From NCBI GenBank assembly GCA_903924485.1, contig CAIYBL010000135.1:1-33380 (forward strand): a stretch of 33,380 bases of DNA, written 5' to 3'. Position 1 is the first letter of the stretch, and each line of letters opens with the position of its first letter. A program made the position numbers and the translations under genes. Positions 10,357-19,554 of this stretch are shown here, piece after piece. The notes under the pieces were generated by a model. The model did no database searches. It saw only the letters and a program-made list of their open reading frames with translations, and was not told the origin of the DNA. This DNA comes from an uncultured Actinomycetes bacterium (GTDB taxonomy: Bacteria; Actinomycetota; Actinomycetes; Nanopelagicales; Nanopelagicaceae).

Positions 10357-11727
10357 CTAAAGATTCTTGGCAATTGCAGTAAGGGCGCCTTTTGCCGCTT
10401 CGAGAGTTTTATCAATGTCAGCATCCGTATGAACGAGTGAGACAAAGAGGTTCTCAAGGTGATTTGGGTGAAAGAGAACGCCGCGTTGAAGCATCTCTCG
10501 ATACCAGCGAGTAAACAATTCCTCATTCGCAAATTTGTCAGCTTCGCGCCAGTTATGAATTGGCTTATCCGAGAACCACATCTGGAACGCTGTTCCGATA
10601 CCTTCTACGATTACTGGAATTCCGACTTCATTAGCAATCGCTGAAAGTCCATTTGCTAAGCGGAAACCAAGCTCGCGTTGACGCTCATAGATTCCTGGTG
10701 TTGCCAAGATATCCATCGTGGCTGAAACTGCGGCGCACTGAATAACGTTCGCGTTGTAGGTACCTGAGTGCGAGTAACGACCCTCAGCAATAATTGACAT
10801 AACCTCCTTGGAGCCACCAATTGCGGCAACAGGGAAACCTCCACCTAGGCCTTTAGCGAGGGTTGTTAAGTCCGGCGTGACGCCAAACCACTCTTGGGCT
10901 CCACCGCGAGAGAATCTAAAGCCAGTAATAACTTCATCGAAAATTAGTAGCGCGCCATATTTCTTTGTCTCAGAGCGAAGTAATTCCAAATATCCTGGCA
11001 AAGGCATGATGCAGCCAGTATTGAGAACTGCTGGCTCTGTAATCACCGCGGCAACTTCATGACCACGCTCTGCCATTACCCGAATGAAACTTTCTGGATC
11101 ATTCCATGACAGAACAATCAAAGTATTTTCAAGTTCAATCGGCACGCCAGGTCCTGATGGAATTGGGCGAGGGTTACTTGGGTCGCCAGCTGCTACGGGA
11201 TCAACGTGGTTACTCCAATAAACAGTGTCCTGCCAGCCGTGATAGTGACCTTCAAAGCGAATGATTAAACGACGCTTAGTTACAGCACGGGAAATACGAA
11301 TTGCGGATCCCACTGCTTCGGAACCAGAGTTTGTAAAGCGAACCATTTCAATTCCCGGAACTGCGTCAACAACTTTCTGTGCGGCTTCAATTTCCAATTC
11401 ATATGGCAAGCCAAAACATGTTCCAAGATCGCGAATGGCGTTAACGACTGCCTCAGTCACGATGGGGTTGCGATGTCCAAGAATCATTGGCCCAAGACCC
11501 AAGAGATAGTCGATGTACTCATGACCATCTACATCGGTGATGCGAGAACCAAGTCCTTGTGAAACAAATAGCGGATAAGGCTTCCAACCAAATGGTGCGG
11601 TACGTGCACTTGAACCAGCTCCACCGGGAATTACTTTGCTCGCCTTTGCGAAAAGTTCGCCCGAGCGCGGAGCCCAAGCTTCGTAAGCGGAATTAAATGC
11701 GGCGTTATCTATCTCAGCTCGAGTCAT
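10357..11727 (-). CDS. Class III PLP-dependent aminotransferase, glutamate-1-semialdehyde aminomutase-like
   Basis: YIDYLLGLGPMILGHRNP, FTNSGSEAVGSAIRISRA, GHYHGWQD, LIFDEVITGFR, TTLAKGLGGGFPVAAIGG (PLP Lys). Confidence 0.88.
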   Translation of the reverse strand: MTRAEIDNAAFNSAYEAWAPRSGELFAKASKVIPGGAGSSARTAPFGWKPYPLFVSQGLGSRITDVDGHEYIDYLLGLGPMILGHRNPIVTEAVVNAIRDLGTCFGLPYELEIEAAQKVVDAVPGIEMVRFTNSGSEAVGSAIRISRAVTKRRLIIRFEGHYHGWQDTVYWSNHVDPVAAGDPSNPRPIPSGPGVPIELENTLIVLSWNDPESFIRVMAERGHEVAAVITEPAVLNTGCIMPLPGYLELLRSETKKYGALLIFDEVITGFRFSRGGAQEWFGVTPDLTTLAKGLGGGFPVAAIGGSKEVMSIIAEGRYSHSGTYNANVIQCAAVSATMDILATPGIYERQRELGFRLANGLSAIANEVGIPVIVEGIGTAFQMWFSDKPIHNWREADKFANEELFTRWYREMLQRGVLFHPNHLENLFVSLVHTDADIDKTLEAAKGALTAIAKNL

Positions 11728-11733
11728 GGCGAC

Positions 11734-11763
11734 ACTTTATACTCTGCATATTGAATTTGGCAA
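11734..11763 (-). promoter_or_regulatory. Predicted internal promoter for aminotransferase-kinase-opp segment, probably leaderless
   Basis: TTGCCA (11758..11763), 16-bp spacer, TATAAA; overlapping TANNNT (TAAAGT, 11734..11739) lies 6 nt before ATG at 11727; no Shine-Dalgarno. Confidence 0.5.
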
Positions 11764-11772
11764 GAAGCCAAA
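11756..11772. promoter_or_regulatory. Inverted repeat TTTGGC-N5-GCCAAA overlapping the predicted -35; candidate GntR operator
   Basis: Perfect 6-bp arms between the gntR stop and aminotransferase start. Confidence 0.4.
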
Positions 11773-11777
11773 ACGTC

Positions 11778-12575
11778 TCACGTTGTTAGAGAAGTAACGG
11801 TCCAATCATCTCGATCAGGGGCGTTCAAGAATTGATGCTCTTTTGAGCCAGAGACGTAGAAAACAAAGCGTTGAGCAGGGTAGGTCTGTTGGAAGCAATC
11901 AAAAGGAACTCCCTCTTGATTGAAACTCACTCCCTTTACCGTGACGGCTAATTCTCTAGCTGGCAGATTGAGCCAATTTCGCTCAAGCGCCCCCGGCAGA
12001 GCCACCTCAAGATATTGCTCTTCAGAATGATCGATGATCCCGTGCTTATCAGCAAGAAATTTATAAAGGGAACCGCCATTTGCCAGATAGCTCTCCTCGA
12101 GCGACGGAACCACCTGCAGCGGCAGGATGGCCCGCTCCACAATCGCAGGTTCTCCTGCAACTCTTCGCCCGCGAACGACTTCCCAGACTGGTTGGCCCGA
12201 ACTAATTCTCAATGTTTGAGCGATTGTTGCTCCAGGCATACCTACGCGCAGGCTAATTAGTTCGGTTGTGACTGCCTTTTCATTCGACCCAGCAGTAAGA
12301 GTTGCGAGTAAATCTCCCAAGCGCGAAGGCTCACTGATGATGCGCGGTTGGGCAACAAAGGTTCCGATTCCTTGATGGCGGCGAATGCGACCTTCGCGCT
12401 CTAACTCATCAAGGGCTCGCCGCACTGAAATTGAGCTAACACCTGAGGTCTCAACGAGTTCGCTAGAGCTGGGGAGTCGATCGCCAGGAACAAGTTTTTG
12501 GTCATGGATAATCGAGATAACCATTTCCTTAACTGCTTCATAACGCAGTTTCTTAGGAGCTTCCGTGGGCGACAT
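11778..12575 (-). CDS. GntR-family transcriptional regulator, HutC/UTRA type
   Basis: N-terminal wHTH (RYEAVKEMVISIIHDQKLVPGDRLPSSSELVETSGVSSISVRRALDELEREGRIRRHQGIGTFVA) and UTRA-like C-terminus. ORF track starts at 12683; the Met at 12575 aligns better with the family start. Confidence 0.87.
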   Translation of the reverse strand: MSPTEAPKKLRYEAVKEMVISIIHDQKLVPGDRLPSSSELVETSGVSSISVRRALDELEREGRIRRHQGIGTFVAQPRIISEPSRLGDLLATLTAGSNEKAVTTELISLRVGMPGATIAQTLRISSGQPVWEVVRGRRVAGEPAIVERAILPLQVVPSLEESYLANGGSLYKFLADKHGIIDHSEEQYLEVALPGALERNWLNLPARELAVTVKGVSFNQEGVPFDCFQQTYPAQRFVFYVSGSKEHQFLNAPDRDDWTVTSLTT

Positions 12576-12628
12576 AATTGCGAACGCTACCCGAATGCAG
12601 TCAATAGAGCCAGCATTTTCAGTGCTTT

Positions 12629-13813
12629 CTACAGCAAGTGCTCTTGCGGGCTTTCGATAAGCCCGACAAAGGCTTGCATCCATTGCGCAGCCAAAGCCCC
12701 ATCTACCGAACGGTGATCAACGGAAAGCGTGAAATGAATAACGCTGACAATCTCGATCTTGTCATCGATCACAATTGCTTCTTTACGGGCGGCGCCAACA
12801 GCCAAAATTGCCGCCTGAGGCGGATTTATGATGGCAGCAAATTCTTCCGTCCCGTACATTCCTAGGTTAGAAATACTTAGGGACCCGCCTTCAATTTCGT
12901 TCTGTTTAAGTTGATTCGCACCTATACGAGTTTTGAAATCTAGGACCACGTCAGCAATTTCAAAGACTGATTTACTATCTACATCGCGAATTACCGGAGT
13001 TACAAGACCACGTTCGCCTGCGACCGCTATAGAGATGTCCACTTTCTCAAACTTATGAAGCGCCGTAGGAGTCCAAATTACATTGACGTCAGGTACTAGA
13101 ACATGGGCGCGTGCTGCAATCTTCACGATAATGTCATTGACTGAAATCTTGGTTTTACCTTGGCTATTGAGTTCTGTTCGCAAGGCCAAAAGTGTGTCAG
13201 CTTGCGCAGTTGCTCGCAGATAGAAATGTGGAACCTCTTGCTTGCTCTGCACCAGGCGTGATGCAATAGCTTTGCGCATCATGGAATGTGGAATTACTTC
13301 ATAACCTAATTCTTTTGCAGAGTGCACGTCATTACGAGTGATTCGTCCATTGGGTCCTGTGCCGACGAGCTGACTTAAAGTTAAACCCTTTTCCGTGGCG
13401 AGTTTGCGGGCAAGTGGGGAGGCGAAAATTCGATCTCCTGCGTCAAAGTGTTCAACAGCGATGGAAACTGAATTCGTGGGTATTGGCGTGGCTGCTACAG
13501 TTTTTTCCGTCTTCGCCACAACTGCATCAACGCCGAGTGTTCCCAGAAGCGTGTCTATATCTTCAACTTTTTCACCCGGTGAACCTATGAGGGCAATTGG
13601 TACACCCACTTCAACGGCCTTATTTTCTGGGAAAAGTTTGCGCAAAATGACGCCAGCTTTTTCTTCCTCGATATCAACGACTGCTTTTTCTGTTTCGATG
13701 GCAAGAATGGTTGCTCCAGCGGCATAGTCAACGCCTTCATCGACGTACCATCGCTGAATAATTGCTTCAACGGAGTTAGCCATGGTCTCTGGCATACGCA
13801 ATAGGTGAGCCAA
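12629..13813 (-). CDS. 2-oxoacid dehydrogenase E2 component (dihydrolipoamide acyltransferase)
   Basis: Single N-terminal lipoyl domain (ETEKAVVDIEEE), peripheral-subunit-binding domain (RIFASPLARKLATEKG...GPNGRITRNDV), catalytic DHRSVDGA. Confidence 0.9.
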   Translation of the reverse strand: MAHLLRMPETMANSVEAIIQRWYVDEGVDYAAGATILAIETEKAVVDIEEEKAGVILRKLFPENKAVEVGVPIALIGSPGEKVEDIDTLLGTLGVDAVVAKTEKTVAATPIPTNSVSIAVEHFDAGDRIFASPLARKLATEKGLTLSQLVGTGPNGRITRNDVHSAKELGYEVIPHSMMRKAIASRLVQSKQEVPHFYLRATAQADTLLALRTELNSQGKTKISVNDIIVKIAARAHVLVPDVNVIWTPTALHKFEKVDISIAVAGERGLVTPVIRDVDSKSVFEIADVVLDFKTRIGANQLKQNEIEGGSLSISNLGMYGTEEFAAIINPPQAAILAVGAARKEAIVIDDKIEIVSVIHFTLSVDHRSVDGALAAQWMQAFVGLIESPQEHLL

Positions 13814-13815
13814 GA

Positions 13816-16014
13816 TTATTTCCTTTTCAAACGATTGTTCGCACTGAGCTCGTTGAGCTTCTTTACAACTTCTTCACTCTTAGCAATAGCGGCTCGTTCT
13901 AGAACTTTACTGATGCTAGGTGACGCAACGCCACCGGTAACTCGCTCAATAGGTGCATCCAGCCAATCAAAATATCGACGTTGAATTTCATCAGCCAACC
14001 ATCCGCCATACGAAGTACCGATCGAACCTTGTTCGGCGATAAGTACATTGTTGGTCTTTCGAATGCTCGCACCAATTGTGTCCCAGTCAATGCTCGCGCG
14101 ATCTAACCAACGAAGGTCTATAACTTCAGCATCAACGCTGCCCACGGTGTTGACCGCATCCAGAACAAAGTTGGTCATTGCTAGATAGGAAATGATTGTG
14201 ATCTCAGAACCTTCACGACGTATCGCAGCTTTGCCCACAGGCAAGTGGTAATCCAAATCAGTTGTCGGACTTGGTCCCATGGTGGCGTAAAGATCTACGT
14301 GTTCGAGAACGATCACGGGGTCCTTACATAGCAACGCACTATTCATGAGTCCGACATAATCAAAAGGCGTAGATGGTGCAACGATGCGCCAACCAGGATT
14401 AGTTGCCATTACACCGGCAGGATCCATCGAATGTTGAGACCCGTAACCAGAACCCATTGCAATTTTGCTGCGCAAGACCAGCGGAACGGGACCTGTGCCG
14501 CCAAACATATGACGTGCTTTCCCAATTTGATTAAAGAGTTGATCGGCGGCAACCCACATAAAATCCGCGTACATAAATTCGACAACGGGTTTATATCGGC
14601 CATCAATTGCCATTCCGCCACCAAGCCCCGTGAACGCGTTCTCGCTGATAGGAGTGCCGAGAATGCGATCAGGGAAGCGATCTTTCAATCCTTTGGTCGC
14701 TCCATTGGTGCCGCCAGCGAGTTTATGAACGTCTTCGCCCATAACGACAACCGTGTTATCGGTTTCCATCCGTCGGCCCATTACGGCTGCAACAGAGTCG
14801 ATGAATTTACCTTCGACAATATCGGCGCTATAGGTATCGAGATCGGCAATGTGTGCACCGTTAAATTCCGAGAGATCTCCGCGAATTCCTACATCAACAA
14901 AATCCGGATTAGGCCATTCAGATGGTTTGATCTGACGTTGACCGGGCTTGCCACCAGGTAGTGGCTCAAGAAGTACATCTCCCATTGCGGACATTGTCTC
15001 TTTCGCGCGTGAGATCAACGCATTAACTTTCTCTTGCGTAATCAATCCTCTGCGAATTAAATGATCAGTTACTTGAAGAATGGGGTCACGTGCGCGCCAA
15101 TGGGCTTCTTCTTCCTTTGAGCGATAACCAAAAGCGCTTCCAGGGAAGGATCCATTTTGGTGGAAGAATCGGTAGACCTCTGCTTCGATAATCGTTGGAC
15201 CATTACCTGCGCGCATATGTGCTACTGCTTCTTCCATAGCAATATGCACTGCAAGTGGATTCATACCATCCACTTTCCAACTGTGAATTCCAAACCCTTG
15301 CCCACGCGCGGAAAGTCGTGGTTCGCCCGTTGATTCACTCACGTGCGTGGAGACCGCGTAAAGATTATTTTCCACAAAGAAACAGATCGGAAGTTTCCAG
15401 GCCGAAGCTAAATTGAAAGTTTCTAATGTGGAACCAATATTGATAGCACCATCACCAAAGTACGTGACGGAGACCGCGTCAGTGCCTGCTTGGCGATGTG
15501 ACCACGCAAATCCCGCTGCAAGTGGAACACCTCCACCAACAATGGCGTTTGTACCCATCGCGCCTGCTTCAATCCACTGCAAGTGCATCGATCCACCGCG
15601 GCCATGGCTAAAGCCACGATCTAACCCGCAGATCTCGGCAAGTGTTTTTAGCATGACATCTCTAATGTCTTGGGAGATTTCTGCTTCTGGATCAAGGCCA
15701 TTAGGTGAGAGGTGCTTGATCACTTTTGCTAAGAACTGATGGTGACCGCGATGCGAGCCATTGACTGAATCAACAGAGGTCAGCGACATGACAGAGCCAA
15801 CAGCGCCGCCTTCTTGGCCCACGCTGGAATGCGCAGGTCCGTGAATTAAACCTGCGCTGGAAAGTTCAAGAACATACTCTTCAAAAGTTCGAATAAGCAC
15901 GAGTTGCGTGAGCATGGTCTTAAGTAGATCCGGCGAAGCGTGATCCCAATCTTCATTTGTGGTGACAACCTCTACCCATGGAGATAAGGACTTGTGCTTA
16001 TTATGCAGAACCAC
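13816..16014 (-). CDS. Fused alpha/beta E1 thiamine-dependent 2-oxoacid dehydrogenase
   Basis: Alpha half: SRGGSMH, GDGAINIGSTLETFNLASAWKLPICFFVENN (TPP motif). Beta half: MGEDVHKLAGGTNGATKGL, GTPISENAFTGLGGGMA, MYADFMWVAADQL. 732 aa. Confidence 0.9.
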   Translation of the reverse strand: MVLHNKHKSLSPWVEVVTTNEDWDHASPDLLKTMLTQLVLIRTFEEYVLELSSAGLIHGPAHSSVGQEGGAVGSVMSLTSVDSVNGSHRGHHQFLAKVIKHLSPNGLDPEAEISQDIRDVMLKTLAEICGLDRGFSHGRGGSMHLQWIEAGAMGTNAIVGGGVPLAAGFAWSHRQAGTDAVSVTYFGDGAINIGSTLETFNLASAWKLPICFFVENNLYAVSTHVSESTGEPRLSARGQGFGIHSWKVDGMNPLAVHIAMEEAVAHMRAGNGPTIIEAEVYRFFHQNGSFPGSAFGYRSKEEEAHWRARDPILQVTDHLIRRGLITQEKVNALISRAKETMSAMGDVLLEPLPGGKPGQRQIKPSEWPNPDFVDVGIRGDLSEFNGAHIADLDTYSADIVEGKFIDSVAAVMGRRMETDNTVVVMGEDVHKLAGGTNGATKGLKDRFPDRILGTPISENAFTGLGGGMAIDGRYKPVVEFMYADFMWVAADQLFNQIGKARHMFGGTGPVPLVLRSKIAMGSGYGSQHSMDPAGVMATNPGWRIVAPSTPFDYVGLMNSALLCKDPVIVLEHVDLYATMGPSPTTDLDYHLPVGKAAIRREGSEITIISYLAMTNFVLDAVNTVGSVDAEVIDLRWLDRASIDWDTIGASIRKTNNVLIAEQGSIGTSYGGWLADEIQRRYFDWLDAPIERVTGGVASPSISKVLERAAIAKSEEVVKKLNELSANNRLKRK

Positions 16015-16545
16015 TTAGTTCACCACTTTCTTTTCGAAGCTTTCAGGATGATGATCAAAGGCTTTGCCTTGCGGATATGAAACGAGTTCAAATTGCATGC
16101 CCCACGGAGCACGGAAATAGAGCCAACGTTGCCCTTCGCTAGGACCCCTGCTAGCTGTTGGTGCATCAAAGGTCTCCACCTTGTGGGATTTCAGATGCGC
16201 AACTGCTTCATCCATATCTTCTACATACAGCGCAACGTGATGACCTCCGATGTCACTATTTTTGGGAGGCGTGAGGTTTTGATCAGGAGATGAATATTGA
16301 AAAACTTCAAATACTGCCTGTCCTCCGCAGCGAAAGAAATGAAGTTCTTGCATGACGGCACGAGGATGAACTCCCAAATGCTCGGCCATCCAATTTTCAT
16401 CGCTCTTAAAAGGTCCAAGGGTGTACATGTATTCACAGCCAATAACATCAATGAGAAATCTGGTCGCTTGTTCGAGATCTGGAACGGTGATACCAACATG
16501 ATCTAGTCCCCGAAGACCGGGCAAACCCTTCTTTCCATCCGTCAT
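16015..16545 (-). CDS. VOC-superfamily (glyoxalase/dioxygenase fold) protein
   Basis: GLDHVGITVPDLEQATRFLIDVIGCE, HHVALYVEDMDEAVAHL, WLYFRAPWGMQFELVSYP. Confidence 0.85.
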   Translation of the reverse strand: MTDGKKGLPGLRGLDHVGITVPDLEQATRFLIDVIGCEYMYTLGPFKSDENWMAEHLGVHPRAVMQELHFFRCGGQAVFEVFQYSSPDQNLTPPKNSDIGGHHVALYVEDMDEAVAHLKSHKVETFDAPTASRGPSEGQRWLYFRAPWGMQFELVSYPQGKAFDHHPESFEKKVVN

Positions 16546-16583
16546 GAAAGTTTCGCCTCCAATCTGCCTGTGCTCATCAAATA

Positions 16584-17828
16584 CTAATAAGGGTTAGCAA
16601 TAAAGAGTTCTTGGGCAGGGAACTTAGTGAGAACGTGCACACCTGTATCCGTCACAACAATTTCCTCTTCGATGCGCGCAGCCGAGACGCCATCAGATGC
16701 TGGGCAATATGTTTCAAGCGCAAAAACCATTCCCGCTTGAATCTCCACAGGATTATCCAAACTGTTGAGCCTGGAAATAATCGGACGCTCATGAAGTCCC
16801 AGTCCTAAACCGTGGCCAAACTGCAAACCAAATGCTGCGAGCTCGTTTTCAAAGCCAAACTCTTCGGCCTTTGGCCACACCCGGGCAATGTCATCTGTGC
16901 CAACACCAACTTTGACGATATTTATGGCGGCATCCATCCATTCACGTGCCTTTGTATAAGCATCGCGTTGGGAATTGGTTGCACTACCGACAGCGAAGGT
17001 TCGGTAGTAGCAGGTGCGATATCCGTTATAAGAATGGATAATGTCAAAGAATGCTTGATCCCCCGGGCGAATAATGCGATCTGTGAAATTATGTGGGTGA
17101 GGATTGCAGCGCTCACCTGATATCGCATTGATCGCTTCTACTTGATCGGAACCCATTTCATAAAGGCGCTTGTTAGCAAGGGCGACAATTTCATTCTCGC
17201 GAATTCCTGGCTTCAACACATCAACGATGTTTTGATATACGCCATCCACCATTGCTGCCGCTTGGTTAAGTAGCATGATTTCATCTTCGGATTTAATAAG
17301 GCGCGCATCCAACATGTATTGCTGGGCGTCTACAACTTTGAGTCCTTGACGTTGCATTTCAAAGAGAAATGCTGGTTCGACAATATCTACGCCTACTGGT
17401 TCGTTCACAACTCCTGCATCAATCAGAAGCCCTTTGATTTCCTTCACTGCAGCTTCCATGAGACCAGCAGATGGTGCAACGGCTCCACGCATACCCAACA
17501 TGCCTGGGCGATTATTTTCTGGTTTAAGCCATGGTGAATACAGCTTGTGGTGGCGCACCGCAGAACCGAAGTCCCACAACATTGGATCTCCACCACGAGT
17601 AAGAAGTGAATAACGAGTCATCTTGTCGCCAAGTGCTCCACCCACCCATGTTTGCGTGGTGTATCGGATGTTGTAAAAGTCAAAGAGCAAGAAGGAGCCA
17701 CATTCGCTACCAGCGAGCGCGTCTTTGGCACGGCCAATCCTGTACTTACGAAGGCGGTCAAAATCAACGCGCGTTTCGTAGTCCACTCCCATATGTCCGG
17801 GGGCTTGGAGTGACTTGTGATTGCTCAT
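16584..17828 (-). CDS. M24-fold 'pita-bread' protein (Xaa-Pro aminopeptidase/creatinase-like) with altered metal site
   Basis: RPGDQAFFDIIHSYNGYRTCYYRTFAVG, FGHGLGLGLHERP, FALETY, ARIEEEIVVTDTG; Cys at the usual second-Asp position. Confidence 0.82.
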   Translation of the reverse strand: MSNHKSLQAPGHMGVDYETRVDFDRLRKYRIGRAKDALAGSECGSFLLFDFYNIRYTTQTWVGGALGDKMTRYSLLTRGGDPMLWDFGSAVRHHKLYSPWLKPENNRPGMLGMRGAVAPSAGLMEAAVKEIKGLLIDAGVVNEPVGVDIVEPAFLFEMQRQGLKVVDAQQYMLDARLIKSEDEIMLLNQAAAMVDGVYQNIVDVLKPGIRENEIVALANKRLYEMGSDQVEAINAISGERCNPHPHNFTDRIIRPGDQAFFDIIHSYNGYRTCYYRTFAVGSATNSQRDAYTKAREWMDAAINIVKVGVGTDDIARVWPKAEEFGFENELAAFGLQFGHGLGLGLHERPIISRLNSLDNPVEIQAGMVFALETYCPASDGVSAARIEEEIVVTDTGVHVLTKFPAQELFIANPY

Positions 17829-17830
17829 GG

Positions 17831-18775
17831 CTACTTACCTTCTTTGCTCTCGAGTCCATCTGCAATTGCTTTATTTTCCGAAACTAACTCCATCCCGGAT
17901 GCCTTTGCTTGTTCCAAAAGTAGAACTGCAAAATCCATATCCGTATTTCCATGGCCTATTGCTTGCTGCACTGCTTGATAGGCACTTGATGCAACCGGCA
18001 TCGGAACTTCAAGTTTGCGCGCCGCCGCCAAACCGAGATCAAAGTCCTTACGAAGCAAGATCGGAGTAAAAGTGGTTGTCATATCCAGATTCACAAATGC
18101 TGGTGTCTTGTAACGAGAAAAGACAGAACCCATGACCGAGTCGTTGAGGAAGGCCAGGAATGCCGAGCGCGGAACTCCTGCTTTTTCAGTAAAAACGGTA
18201 ATTTCGGCCATAGATTGTGTAACCACACCAAGGAAAATATTGTGTGCCAATTTCACTAAGCGGGCTAGGTCTCCCTCTCCGACGTAGGTAACACCTCGAG
18301 ACATTAACTTCAAAGTTTCCTCTACTTCATCAAATGCATCGCGAGGTCCAGAAACCACTTGAGTCAGCATTCCGGCTTTAACAACTTTGCCGTTTCCAGA
18401 TACTGGTGCGACGAGATATTTCACTCCTCGAGCAAGAGCTGCTTCTCGAACTTTCTGAGATGCGGTGTCATCTACCGTAGAACAGTCAACGAACATTCCA
18501 GGCGCCTTCTCTTGAACAAGAACACCACCTTCGCCGATGGTGATCTGCAAGAGATCTGGCGAAGAGGAGACCATCGAAAAAACGATGTCACAGTCGGCAA
18601 GTTCAGAAATGTTGTCCACGATCACCGCGCCATATTCCTTCAGCGGTTCAGCCTTGGCTTTGGTGCGGTTGTACACTTTTACGGTATGGCCTGCTTTAAG
18701 AATGCGCGAGACCATGGCAAAGCCCATACGTCCTGTGCCAATCCAACCAATTGTTACATCGGAACCCGCGCTCAT
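17831..18775 (-). CDS. NAD(P)-dependent beta-hydroxyacid dehydrogenase (3-hydroxyisobutyrate dehydrogenase-like)
   Basis: IGWIGTGRMGFAMVSRILKAGHTVKVYNRT Rossmann motif, VDCSTVDD, VAPVSGN, catalytic Lys in KLAHNIFLG. Confidence 0.88.
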   Translation of the reverse strand: MSAGSDVTIGWIGTGRMGFAMVSRILKAGHTVKVYNRTKAKAEPLKEYGAVIVDNISELADCDIVFSMVSSSPDLLQITIGEGGVLVQEKAPGMFVDCSTVDDTASQKVREAALARGVKYLVAPVSGNGKVVKAGMLTQVVSGPRDAFDEVEETLKLMSRGVTYVGEGDLARLVKLAHNIFLGVVTQSMAEITVFTEKAGVPRSAFLAFLNDSVMGSVFSRYKTPAFVNLDMTTTFTPILLRKDFDLGLAAARKLEVPMPVASSAYQAVQQAIGHGNTDMDFAVLLLEQAKASGMELVSENKAIADGLESKEGK

Positions 18776-19554
18776 GATCGACCTTCTTTCGCTATTTCTG
18801 ACACTGCTTTGACGGTTGTGTTCTTACCAGCTGCGCCAAGATACAACTTCGCAACCTCTGGATTTTCAAGTAGATCTGATGCTTTCCCAACAATTCGGAC
18901 AATTCCTGTTTCAAGAACCGCGCCCTTATCGGAGGCAGCTAGGCCCGATCGAGCATTTTGCTCTACCAGCAAAATCGTGCGACCTGCTTTGGCAAGACCA
19001 TTGATGGCATCGAAAACCAATCGACGTGACTTCGGGTCCAGACCAATAGAAGGCTCATCTAAGAGAATCAGCTTTGGATCAAAAAGTAGAGTGCGCGCAA
19101 GCTCTACTTGCTTTTGCTCTCCTCCAGAGAGTGACCCCGCATGCTCTTTTTGACGCTCACGAATAATTGGAAATAGGTGTGCCGCTTCTTCGATGCGACT
19201 CAAAATTAATTTGCGATCGCGAATCAAGTAGCCACCCATGAGCAAGTTGTCCCACAGAGTCATTCCAGGAAAGAGCGAACGCTCTTGTGGAACGTGAACA
19301 ACACCGCGGCGCAGATTGGCCTTTGGCGTTTGTCCCGTAATGTCTTCACCATCAAGAAGAATCTGACCTTCTCGTGGTGGTAGAAGTCCTGAAACGGTTT
19401 TCAATACTGTGGACTTACCGGCGCCGTTAGGTCCGATCAGGCACATAACTTCACCTACTTGGAGTTCTAAATTCACGCCCTTAAGAACGAGTCCGGCACC
19501 GTATCCGGCAATGATGTTCTTGATCTCTAAACGAGGAGTTGTCATGGCTATCAA
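18772..19554 (-). CDS. Liv-type ABC transporter ATP-binding protein (LivF-like)
   Basis: GPNGAGKST, LSGGEQKQ, LILLDEPSIGLDP. Confidence 0.92.
   Translation of the reverse strand: MIAMTTPRLEIKNIIAGYGAGLVLKGVNLELQVGEVMCLIGPNGAGKSTVLKTVSGLLPPREGQILLDGEDITGQTPKANLRRGVVHVPQERSLFPGMTLWDNLLMGGYLIRDRKLILSRIEEAAHLFPIIRERQKEHAGSLSGGEQKQVELARTLLFDPKLILLDEPSIGLDPKSRRLVFDAINGLAKAGRTILLVEQNARSGLAASDKGAVLETGIVRIVGKASDLLENPEVAKLYLGAAGKNTTVKAVSEIAKEGRS

Noticed and set aside
10357-11727. Aminotransferase as HemL of tetrapyrrole biosynthesis
   Set aside because: GSAM-like sequence, but no heme genes nearby; the catabolic context favours a different substrate.
14431-14961. 176-aa plus-strand ORF
   Set aside because: Entirely antisense to the E1 gene, which has strong motif support.
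13816-16014. E1 as housekeeping pyruvate dehydrogenase
   Set aside because: Fused alpha/beta form with no E3 gene here and catabolic neighbours; substrate cannot be set from sequence alone, so only the generic 2-oxoacid call is kept.
16584-17828. M24 protein as DMSP lyase DddP
   Set aside because: Same fold, but I could not match DddP-specific residues and the second Asp is Cys; name not justified.
18359-19153. 264-aa plus-strand ORF
   Set aside because: Antisense to well-supported dehydrogenase and LivF genes; composition reads as a shadow ORF with no domain motif.
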